Of a stretch of 11,336 nt of DNA, positions 1-6,034 are shown in pieces. The notes below the pieces were generated by a model, which did no database searches, was not told the origin of the DNA, and saw only the letters and a program-made list of their open reading frames with translations. This DNA is from JBBIKU01 sp037445245 (lineage in GTDB: Bacteria; Chloroflexota; Anaerolineae; Anaerolineales; Anaerolineaceae): positions 1 to 11,336 of the forward strand of contig JBBIKU010000075.1 of NCBI GenBank assembly GCA_037445245.1, in the 5' to 3' direction. Both the position numbers and the translations under genes were made by a program. The number at the start of each line of letters is the position of its first letter. Positions within the stretch are counted from its first letter, which is position 1.

Positions 1-317
1 CCCTCAGGGCGAAGCGCGCCCACATAGCGGCTGTCCTGCGACCAAGCCAGCCGGTAGGGGCTCTCCACTTCAAACCTGTCGACCTCCGCCAGCCGGCTGG
101 CGTTGGCGGTGGTGATCACTTGCGGCAAAAGAGGCGGCAGCGAGCTGGCAGTCGCTGTGGGTTCAATGGCTTTGATCGTCTCCGCGGTCTCGGTGGCAAG
201 CTGCTCCCCCTCTTCCGGCACGAGCGGCGCCATCAGCGGGGCGCAGCCGATCATCACCAGCAGCAGGGCAGTTAGCCACCAGACGCTTTTTCGGTAGAAA
301 AATGCTTGATGCCTCAC
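1..317 (-). CDS. Propeller-type lipoprotein, N-terminal part (runs off left edge)
   Basis: Reading leftwards from a GTG at 317-315, the first 105 residues are visible. The N-terminus has two basic residues (YRK) and a hydrophobic stretch (residues 11-24, VWWLTALLLVMIG) ending in a lipobox MIGC, so Cys25 should be lipidated and the protein held on the outer face of the membrane. An acidic and Thr-rich spacer follows. From about residue 72 comes TTANASRLAEVDRFEV and then LAWSQDSRYVGAL, the pattern of a WD40-like propeller blade as in many Chloroflexota lipoproteins. The start is supported by a strong ribosome site, AAGGGAGG at 330-323, five bases upstream, which abuts the stop of the upstream gene at 331. 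It is therefore probably the last visible member of the operon. The GTG two bases upstream is immediately followed by a stop and is excluded. Ligand and partners are unknown. Confidence 0.8.
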   Translation of the reverse strand, partial: MRHQAFFYRKSVWWLTALLLVMIGCAPLMAPLVPEEGEQLATETAETIKAIEPTATASSLPPLLPQVITTANASRLAEVDRFEVESPYRLAWSQDSRYVGALRPE

Positions 318-330
318 ACTTGCCTCCCTT

Positions 331-1902
331 CTAGTCCACCGGCAGGCTGAAACGGATTGCGCCAAAACCTAGGCTGCGCGGGTCAATCAACATCTCCATG
401 CCGCCGGCAATCTCTTGGCTGCCAAAACCGCTGAAGTAAACATCGCCGCTGAAAGCGCCAGGTTGCAAATTGAGCGGTAAATCCAGCGGCGTCCCGCGGT
501 ATCCATTGGGGTGGGCGACGGCTGCGGGGTATGTGGTGCCAGCCGCATCCAGCAGAAAAATCATCGCCGGCTCGATCAACATCGCCGCTTGTCCCCGGTT
601 TTCGATTACGAGGCGCAGGGAATAGCCGTCACCTTCGGGGCGCAAACCACCCTCAAGCACAACCGCCACATCGCCGGATTGAACCCGGTCTTCCAGCATC
701 CCGACCGCCTCGTCCGTTTTACGGTAAACCCGGTGGCGGTAAAACGCAACATCCGATTCTTCCTGATCGTCTTCCATATACATGCTGACCGCCCAGGCGC
801 CAGTTTGCAATGCCGAATCACCGACACTGGTAAGCAGCGCGCCGTTGTACCAAGCAGAAACCTGTTCGCCATCGCAACGCAAACCAAAACGTCCCCACCC
901 TCCCGCCTGGAACTCGTTGGCGGTGTTCCCGCTGTCCAGGCGGCGGCTGTCGCCGTCGACGATGCGGGCAAGCGTCCAGCGCGTTCGTTCCACCAGCAAA
1001 GAATAGGCGTTGTCCCAATCCAAAAACCGACACATGATATCCACCGATCCCGATGTGTCCGCTTTGGGGAAGGCAAAGATTTCCTCAACCTCGATGTCCG
1101 TCGCTTCGTCATACATCAAACCCTCTTCGGACAGAATATCAATGACGGTGTCGCTATAGTTCAAGTGAGCACCATCCAGTCCGTTATGGGTCTGGTAGCT
1201 GAAATCAACAAAGTAATCCAGCAGCGCCAGCCATTCGCCTTCTATAGCATCCTGATTGTTGAACGCCGATCGATTGACCACCCTCCAAACCACGCCATTA
1301 TCAGACGGCATAGCCGTCTGCGGGGTTTCGACCGGCACGTCCAGGGGCGTGGTTGGGGTCAATTGCCCTGAAATGACCTGCACGGTAGGGGTACGCTCGA
1401 GTCGGGCAGTTTCGGCAACGCCCGGCGTCACGCTGGCAGCAATTGCCATCGCCGGCGGTTCTTCTTTTCGCAAGACTCCCACCAGCACTGTGATGGTGGC
1501 AGCGGTCAGCAGAATGACCCCCAAGCCCATCAACGCCAGCGCCCAGCGCGGTAAAGCGAAGTGACGCACCCGCAACGCCGCCCGGACGGTCTGCGGCAGC
1601 GGCGCCGAAACCCCAGCAGCAGTATCCGCAGCAGCCACATCGTCGAACCGCGTCGCATCGCCATCCGGTGAGACAGCGGGCAGCCAGACATCGCCCACCA
1701 GGCGGAACCACTCTCCGCTGGCAACGCCGAGTTGCCATTGCGCCCCGCCAGCGTCGATCACCGTCAGGTTGTAGACCGCCATCTCAAAATCGCCGGGACT
1801 GAGTTTTCCCTCTTCATAGCTCGCCTTCAGGCGCTCGTATTCGGCGCGTGCCTGCTGAAAGTTCCAACGCTTACTGCCGTTGCCTGCTGTTGCGCTTTTC
1901 AT
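331..1902 (-). CDS. Membrane-anchored protein with LamG-like and C-terminal beta-sandwich domains
   Basis: This is a 523-residue protein starting at ATG 1902. The start is chosen because its ATGA overlaps the upstream stop by 4 nt, which suggests translational coupling; no strong ribosome site is visible. Residues 14-78 form a cytoplasmic module (AEYERLKASYEEGKLSPGDF, then W..G...GEWFR..G..W.P) also found at the start of the neighbouring upstream protein. One membrane helix lies at about 117-144, followed by a Thr/Pro-rich spacer to about 200. Residues 205-395 look like a concanavalin/LamG-like sandwich: typical strands include WGRFGLRCDGEQVSAWYNG and the closing FYRHRVYRK. Residues 410-523 resemble a DUF4352-like immunoglobulin-type domain (RLVIENRGQAAMLI). 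The extracellular half may bind carbohydrate or protein, but no ligand can be named. The frame also opens upstream to 2133, but that stretch only mirrors the neighbouring gene. Confidence 0.85.
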   Translation of the reverse strand: MKSATAGNGSKRWNFQQARAEYERLKASYEEGKLSPGDFEMAVYNLTVIDAGGAQWQLGVASGEWFRLVGDVWLPAVSPDGDATRFDDVAAADTAAGVSAPLPQTVRAALRVRHFALPRWALALMGLGVILLTAATITVLVGVLRKEEPPAMAIAASVTPGVAETARLERTPTVQVISGQLTPTTPLDVPVETPQTAMPSDNGVVWRVVNRSAFNNQDAIEGEWLALLDYFVDFSYQTHNGLDGAHLNYSDTVIDILSEEGLMYDEATDIEVEEIFAFPKADTSGSVDIMCRFLDWDNAYSLLVERTRWTLARIVDGDSRRLDSGNTANEFQAGGWGRFGLRCDGEQVSAWYNGALLTSVGDSALQTGAWAVSMYMEDDQEESDVAFYRHRVYRKTDEAVGMLEDRVQSGDVAVVLEGGLRPEGDGYSLRLVIENRGQAAMLIEPAMIFLLDAAGTTYPAAVAHPNGYRGTPLDLPLNLQPGAFSGDVYFSGFGSQEIAGGMEMLIDPRSLGFGAIRFSLPVD

Positions 1903-3728
1903 TGTGTTACCCACACCGCTTGATTCACGCCGGCGTCGAACCCCTCCAGCGTCACCGGCTGAAAGCGCGGGCTTTGCGCCAACATCATCGTGCCCGCATC
2001 GAAATAGATCAGTGTCTGTCCATCCGGCGCCCACTGTGGCAGGGTTGCGCTTTCCCCGGCAATACGGCGCGGCGGCTGCCCCGCCACAGAAACCCACAAG
2101 CCCTGCCCGGCGCCGGGCTGCCAGCCCGTCCAAGCCCAGTTGCCGCTCAGTCGTGAGACGGACGGCAGGCTCTGCATCCCGGCAACGGGTAGATTGACCG
2201 GCTTCCCGCTAGGGTCGAAGGCAAACTGCCACATCCCGTCCACAGCGGCGAAGAATATCCCGGCTTCAGCGTGCCAGCTAACCCGGTCGACAATCCGTTG
2301 ATCGATGAGGCGCGGCAACCCCATCCCCACCGGCAGGTAAAAGATGCCCGCTCCTTCTCCCACCGTCTGGGCGCAGGAACAAAAACCCGCCAGCGCTTCA
2401 CCCACGGCAAAGATAACATTTCCGCTGCCGGCTTCGACGGCAACGCTATTGAAGCAGCCAGCGAAGACGCTTTCGCTTTTCCGAGCGGCGACGTCGACGA
2501 AACGTAACCGGTAACCCTGACAGACAGCGTTCCAGCTATACAGCGCCAAACGCGAGGGAGAAATCCAACCCGCCGCAATTTCACGGCTGCTGGTGGGCTG
2601 GTACAGGCTGACCGCCGCCTCACCACCAGGGCGGGCGACCCAGACGCCCGCCATTTCATCAAGCCCACTCCCTTTTTCAAAGCGGTTGGCGCCAAAAAAG
2701 ATAATATAGCGGCTATCCGGCGACCAGAGCGGGTCGACTGCCTGGCTGATGTGGCTGTGCAGCCGTTTCACTGCGCCGCTGGCAACGGAGTAGAGATACA
2801 AATCAGCCGACTGTCCGTCCTGCAGCCCAATAAACGCCAGATATTGCCCGTCGGGGGACCAGGCAAGGCTGTTGCGCTCCAACACTGCCGCCAGGGAATC
2901 AGCGGAGCGGGAAGCCCCATCCACGCCGATCACCGGCGGAGTGATCGGGATCGTCGCCAGCGTTTTTCCTTCAGGCAATTGCATCACCGTCAGAAGCAGA
3001 TCGCTGGGGGGATCATCCTTTACGGCGGTGATGAAGGCGATCATCCCGCCGCGCGGTGAAACCGCCTGCGCCAGGTCGAGCGGCGCCAGCACCTTGCGCG
3101 GCGAAAGATGGGTGCGCGCCAAACCATCCGCAGCAGTGACCCACAAACCGTCCCCACTGGCTATCAAAAGCCACGGACCGCCAGGGGCGCGCCGCATCAG
3201 CGGCGGCAACGGCGTCGGCGTCAGGGTAATGGTCGGGGTCAGGGTGGCGGTGGCGATTAAAGTCGGCGTCAAGGATGGTGTGGCAGTCAGTGTCTCATCG
3301 GCAGCCGCTGCCAGCGGGGTGCCACGCCGCAAGAGGGACAACGTCAACGCCTCCAGCCTGCGGTCAAACAACGCCACCAGCACCAGCGAAAGATAGATGA
3401 GTAAAATGCAACCCAGCGAAATGAACAGTGGCATCAAGGTGCGCAGGCTCTTTGGAAGCGGTGCAGGTAAGCGGTGTGGCGGCGCAGCTGGAATAGCAGA
3501 TGCAACCATCGCCAGGGTAGCCTCGCCGGGAAACGACACCGGCTGCCAGCGTTCACCCTGATGGCGATACCAGCGCCCGGTCAGCGTGCCGATGCGCCAG
3601 GCGCAACCAGCCGGGTCGACCACCAGCAAGCGTTGAACCATCCGGTCAAAATCCTGAGCCGAAAGGCTGCCGGCTGCATAACGCTTGCTCAAACGCCGGT
3701 ATCGGCGTTCCGCCTCCGAAAACTCCAT
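1899..3728 (-). CDS. Membrane-anchored TolB/WD40-like beta-propeller protein
   Basis: This protein has 609 residues from ATG 3728. The ATG overlaps the upstream HAD stop by one base (TGATG); an adjacent GTG at 3731 is an equally possible start. AAGG lies 6-9 nt upstream. Residues 4-66 form the same short N-terminal module as the next gene (RYRRLSKRYAAGSLSAQDF, then W.IG...GRWYR..G..W.P). A single membrane helix sits near residues 98-120, followed by a Thr/Pro-rich spacer (about 145-178). The remainder is an extracytoplasmic propeller of the TolB/PD40 type, shown by repeated blades such as LAWSPDGQYLAFIG, PLWSPDSRYIIFFG and PQWAPDGQTLIYF. With the spacer it resembles membrane receptors or scaffolds of unknown ligand. 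No enzymatic motif is seen. Its stop overlaps the next start by 4 nt. Confidence 0.87.
   Translation of the reverse strand: MEFSEAERRYRRLSKRYAAGSLSAQDFDRMVQRLLVVDPAGCAWRIGTLTGRWYRHQGERWQPVSFPGEATLAMVASAIPAAPPHRLPAPLPKSLRTLMPLFISLGCILLIYLSLVLVALFDRRLEALTLSLLRRGTPLAAAADETLTATPSLTPTLIATATLTPTITLTPTPLPPLMRRAPGGPWLLIASGDGLWVTAADGLARTHLSPRKVLAPLDLAQAVSPRGGMIAFITAVKDDPPSDLLLTVMQLPEGKTLATIPITPPVIGVDGASRSADSLAAVLERNSLAWSPDGQYLAFIGLQDGQSADLYLYSVASGAVKRLHSHISQAVDPLWSPDSRYIIFFGANRFEKGSGLDEMAGVWVARPGGEAAVSLYQPTSSREIAAGWISPSRLALYSWNAVCQGYRLRFVDVAARKSESVFAGCFNSVAVEAGSGNVIFAVGEALAGFCSCAQTVGEGAGIFYLPVGMGLPRLIDQRIVDRVSWHAEAGIFFAAVDGMWQFAFDPSGKPVNLPVAGMQSLPSVSRLSGNWAWTGWQPGAGQGLWVSVAGQPPRRIAGESATLPQWAPDGQTLIYFDAGTMMLAQSPRFQPVTLEGFDAGVNQAVWVTQ
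3205..3290 (-). repeat. Degenerate repeat encoding a Thr/Pro-rich linker
   Basis: Short irregular GTCGG/GTCAGG repeats on the plus strand correspond, on the coding minus strand, to the TPT-like linker of the propeller protein (roughly residues 147-175). It is a flexible spacer between membrane helix and propeller, not a mobile or CRISPR repeat. Confidence 0.6.
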
Positions 3729-4420
3729 CACGGAATACCTTCGGACAAAGCTGCTCGACTCATCCCCGGAGACGAACGATACAGCATGTGCATCTCTTCC
3801 GGTTTATGGAAAACGAAATCTGGATTCAGGGACATCAAACGCTGCGGGTCATCAGCTCCCCAGCAGGCAGCGGCGGTGAATACACCGGCATCGCGTCCGG
3901 CGGTCAGATCAACCGGGCTGTCCCCAACCATCAGCGCCTGTTTTGGCTGCAATTTGAATTGCTCAAGCGCAAACAACACCGCATCCGGGTGTGGCTTGGG
4001 CAAAGCAACGTCATCGCTGGTAACCCACAACTCGATCCAGGGATCAATTTGAATGTACTGTCGGGTGAAACGGCATTCCTGCCTGTCCTGCGAGGTGACC
4101 ACCGCCGTCCTGACCCGCTGGCGACGTAAACCCTGAAGCACCCCCGCTATGCCGCTGAAGAGCTGAACGCGGGGCATGATCTCAGCCAGACTCGCCCGCA
4201 AGGCATCGGATAAGGCTGGCAGGCGGTCGTCGCTGACATACTGACGCAGGAATTCGATGGACGGAAGACCCATATACTTTCGGCGCGCCTGGGGTAGCAG
4301 CTCGATTCCCAGCACATCGGCAAAGACGCGGCGATAAGCCTCCTCGTAGACATCCCGACTGTCAATCAGCGTGGCATCCAGATCAAACAGAACTGCCCGC
4401 AAATCAAGCGCTGGCTGCAT
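3728..4420 (-). CDS. HAD-superfamily hydrolase (phosphatase, phosphoglycolate-phosphatase-like)
   Basis: This predicted cytoplasmic phosphatase has 230 residues from ATG 4420. All four HAD motifs are visible: FDLDATLIDS (nucleophile D13, acid D15), TS at 109-110, KPHP with K142, and VGDSPVD with D167 and D171. An alpha-helical cap lies between motifs I and II, as in the beta-phosphoglucomutase/phosphoglycolate phosphatase group. One oddity is DLDAT instead of the usual DxDGT (Ala at residue 16). The frame is open to an earlier ATG at 4450, but the extra ten residues have no family match and its GAGGAG is directly adjacent with no spacing. ATG 4420 instead sits 6 nt after a TATAAT box, which would give a leaderless mRNA. 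It heads the minus-strand cascade, with a 1-nt overlap to the propeller gene. The substrate is not predictable. Confidence 0.9.
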   Translation of the reverse strand: MQPALDLRAVLFDLDATLIDSRDVYEEAYRRVFADVLGIELLPQARRKYMGLPSIEFLRQYVSDDRLPALSDALRASLAEIMPRVQLFSGIAGVLQGLRRQRVRTAVVTSQDRQECRFTRQYIQIDPWIELWVTSDDVALPKPHPDAVLFALEQFKLQPKQALMVGDSPVDLTAGRDAGVFTAAACWGADDPQRLMSLNPDFVFHKPEEMHMLYRSSPGMSRAALSEGIP

Positions 4421-4426
4421 AGGATT

Positions 4427-4432
4427 ATTATA
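4427..4432 (-). promoter_or_regulatory. Putative -10 box (TATAAT) for the HAD-propeller operon
   Basis: A perfect TATAAT on the minus strand ends 6 nt before ATG 4420. Transcription would begin at or next to the start codon, so the mRNA may be leaderless. No good -35 hexamer is visible 16-18 nt upstream. Confidence 0.45.
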
Positions 4433-4459
4433 CCGAAAAGCCCCGCCCATCTCCTCTCA

Positions 4460-4492
4460 AACCTGGCGGGGTGTGCCGATCACAGCCAGGTT
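4460..4492 (-). terminator. Hairpin between isochorismatase and HAD genes, possible terminator
   Basis: An 8-bp perfect inverted repeat (AACCTGGC with GCCAGGTT) encloses a further 4-bp TGTG/CACA stem and a 5-nt loop, with four unpaired bases on one side. It lies about 60 nt after the isochorismatase stop. Only three T residues follow on the minus strand, so it is a weak intrinsic-terminator candidate; it could instead be an operator. Confidence 0.35.
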
Positions 4493-4550
4493 CACCGTTC
4501 GCCTGCCGCTGCGCAGAGGCAACACGGCAGCGTCAACTTGCAGCGCCCGA

Positions 4551-5117
4551 TTACTGCACCAGCTTTGCCAGCTTCTTGAAAGATTCGCTCCCCGCCACCT
4601 TTAACATCTGAAATAGGAACATTTCGGTGCTGCCGGTGATCGCGCCAGCGCGCCCGATGGCTTCGATGCCGACACGCCAGTTGGCTTTGCTACGGCTGCA
4701 AACCGCATCCGCCGGCGCAAACACCTGCTGACCGGTAGCCAGCAGGTCCAGCGCAGTCTGATAGACGCACACGTGAGCCTCCATGCCGGTCAGCACAGCC
4801 TGCTTCGGCGTTGCCGCTGAAAAATGGCTGGCGAAGGCGGGTTCTCCGCAACAACTGAAAGCGAGTTTTTCAATCGGTGCAACGCAGCTCAGTTGCTGCT
4901 GAAGTTCGGGCAGGGTGCTTCCCAACCCCTTAGGATATTGTTCGGTCAGCAGAATGGGAAACCCCAATTCACCGGCGGCGGCGATCAACACGCCGGTATT
5001 CTTCACCACCTGGCGCAGCACCGATTTGGACATCACTGCCGATAGTTTCTCTTGAATGTCAATCACCACCAGCACCGCCCTGCTTGGGTCGAGGATAAAA
5101 CGGGATGCATCGCTCAT
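4551..5117 (-). CDS. Isochorismatase-family cysteine hydrolase
   Basis: The protein has 188 residues, a normal length for single-domain members. The three catalytic positions of the family are present: Asp20 in VVIDIQEKL, Lys84 in IEKLAFSC, and Cys117 in GMEAHVCV. The TEQYPKGLG segment (residues 59-66), frequent in the ISOC/YcaC-like branch, is also seen. Such enzymes hydrolyse amides or vinyl ethers through a Cys nucleophile and are usually cytosolic. The true substrate is unknown, since the isochorismate-specific context (ent genes) is missing. The ATG at 5117 is supported by GAGGAG eight bases upstream. A TATAAT lies at 5156-5151. The gene appears to be transcribed alone, divergently from the PHP fragment. 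Confidence 0.92.
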   Translation of the reverse strand: MSDASRFILDPSRAVLVVIDIQEKLSAVMSKSVLRQVVKNTGVLIAAAGELGFPILLTEQYPKGLGSTLPELQQQLSCVAPIEKLAFSCCGEPAFASHFSAATPKQAVLTGMEAHVCVYQTALDLLATGQQVFAPADAVCSRSKANWRVGIEAIGRAGAITGSTEMFLFQMLKVAGSESFKKLAKLVQ

Positions 5118-5150
5118 GTGCTCAACTCCTCAGTAAAGAAGACTGTCTGT

Positions 5151-5156
5151 ATTATA
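5151..5156 (-). promoter_or_regulatory. Putative -10 box for the isochorismatase gene
   Basis: TATAAT on the minus strand lies 33 nt before ATG 5117, leaving room for a leader that contains the GAGGAG ribosome site. The -35 region is not convincing. Confidence 0.4.
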
Positions 5157-5263
5157 GCCGCGCCGCGATATCGTTTGGCTAAGCCATCCCAAGCCACACG
5201 GTAAACTTTGTGCCCGGCATCGTTGACCCTGCCTACAGATCTCGCCAGTTGCCATCCATCCTG

Positions 5264-5269
5264 TATAAT
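5264..5269 (+). promoter_or_regulatory. Putative -10 box for the PHP/DnaE-like gene
   Basis: TATAAT on the plus strand lies 21 nt before ATG 5291. No ribosome site is visible between it and the start, so a short leader with weak initiation is implied. No clear -35 element is seen. Confidence 0.4.
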
Positions 5270-5290
5270 CCTTAAACCAGTACCGTTCAC

Positions 5291-5821
5291 ATGATTCCGT
5301 ATCTCAACGCCCACTCGCACTTCTCGCTGCTGCGCGCGCTGCCTTCGCCCGCCGAATTGGCGCGGACCGCCGCCGAGATGCAAATTCCCGCCCTGGCGCT
5401 GACCGACCACCGCTACCTGGCGGGGGCGGTTGCGTTCTACCGCGCCTGCCGCGAGGTCTGCGTTCAGCCTCTGCTGGGAATGGAAGTTGATCTAGCGGAC
5501 GATAATCAAGCCGCACCCAGCCCGACCCTGGTGCTGCTTTCGACCAGTTTGACTGGGTGGTCGAACCTTTCACGTCTGAGCAGCGTCCTGCACCTTCAGC
5601 CCGATCCTGCTGCCGCCTGCCGTTTTGATCTGCTGGCGGCACATTGCGGCGACCTGATCGCCCTCGCCGACGATCTGGGCGACCGCAGCGGGCGCCGTAC
5701 TTCAGTGAGGAACCATCCAGCCTGTATATGCTCTCATCGCCAGATTTCAAACCGGTGCAACTGCGCGCCAGCCTCAAGCCGCTCAGCGCTCCGGTTATCA
5801 TTCTCCGCTGAATTCCAGTAA
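5291..5821 (+). CDS. N-terminal PHP domain of a DnaE-like DNA polymerase III alpha subunit, truncated
   Basis: Residues 1-126 match the start of DnaE-type polymerases: LNAHSHFSLL, SPAELARTAAEMQIPALALTDHRYLAGAVAFY, the QPLLGMEVDL segment and TGWSNLSRLSSVL, all in PHP-domain order. Full DnaE proteins exceed 1000 residues. Here the family pattern stops at about residue 126 (position 5670), and the remaining codons to the TAA at 5819-5821 encode an Arg/Ser/Cys-rich sequence with no domain character. The first expected PHP metal ligand (H in L-H-x-H-S) is Asn6, while His8, Asp39, His40 and Glu65 are present. The fragment would not be a working polymerase. Either the genome carries a truncated copy or the sequence was misjoined at about 5670-5692. 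The start is ATG 5291, with a TATAAT box upstream. Confidence 0.7.
   Translation: MIPYLNAHSHFSLLRALPSPAELARTAAEMQIPALALTDHRYLAGAVAFYRACREVCVQPLLGMEVDLADDNQAAPSPTLVLLSTSLTGWSNLSRLSSVLHLQPDPAAACRFDLLAAHCGDLIALADDLGDRSGRRTSVRNHPACICSHRQISNRCNCAPASSRSALRLSFSAEFQ
5692..5811 (+). pseudogene. Orphan C-terminal reading-frame fragment of unknown protein
   Basis: In a frame different from the PHP fragment, an open stretch ends at TGA 5809-5811 and reads as a plausible protein end (APYFSEEPSSLYMLSSPDF, then a C-terminus PVIILR). It has no start codon of its own and joins the PHP coding sequence at about 5670-5692. I do not recognise the family. It may be the tail of another gene brought next to dnaE by deletion or misassembly. 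Confidence 0.3.
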
Positions 5822-6034
5822 GGTGATATCCGCTACTCATTTTTCATTGGGTGTATCTGCCGCAAATTCGCGGTTCGGCAGATTAAGCGTTACCGGGAAG
5901 GCGTGTTTGCTATCCGTATAAACCACGCCGGGGGCGGCGATGGTGCTTTGGGAGGCATCCTTGCGATGCTCGCCGCGCCTGGCGTGGCTGTAATGTCATA
6001 ATGAAACAACCCCACGTACTGCAGGAGGACTCGA
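5812..6034. other. Intergenic stretch with conflicting orphan frames upstream of the OsmC gene
   Basis: No complete gene is supported here. The minus strand has an open frame (5837-5995) that reads like a protein C-terminus (ASQSTIAAPGVVYTDSKHAF, ending TPNEK). The plus strand has one (5822-6001) ending APGVAVMS. Neither has a start codon or a recognised domain, and at most one can be real. The right part carries a promoter-like element and the ribosome site for the OsmC gene. Confidence 0.4.
5994..6002 (+). promoter_or_regulatory. Putative extended -10 promoter (TGTCATAAT) of the OsmC gene
   Basis: TG-n-CATAAT matches an extended -10 element 32 nt before ATG 6035, which can work without a -35 box; none is evident. 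Predicted transcription start is near 6009, leaving a leader that contains the AGGAGG site. Confidence 0.4.

Noticed and set aside
511..1371. Long plus-strand ORF of 286 codons
   Set aside because: It is antisense to the LamG-like membrane protein, whose minus-strand translation has clear domains, start coupling and membrane helix; the plus-strand product has no domain character.
3205..3290. Possible CRISPR or tandem repeat
   Set aside because: The units are irregular and short and encode a Thr/Pro-rich linker in frame; there are no spacers.
5304..5840. Minus-strand ORF of 178 codons opposite the PHP domain
   Set aside because: Arg/Gly-rich shadow of the recognisable PHP coding sequence on the plus strand.
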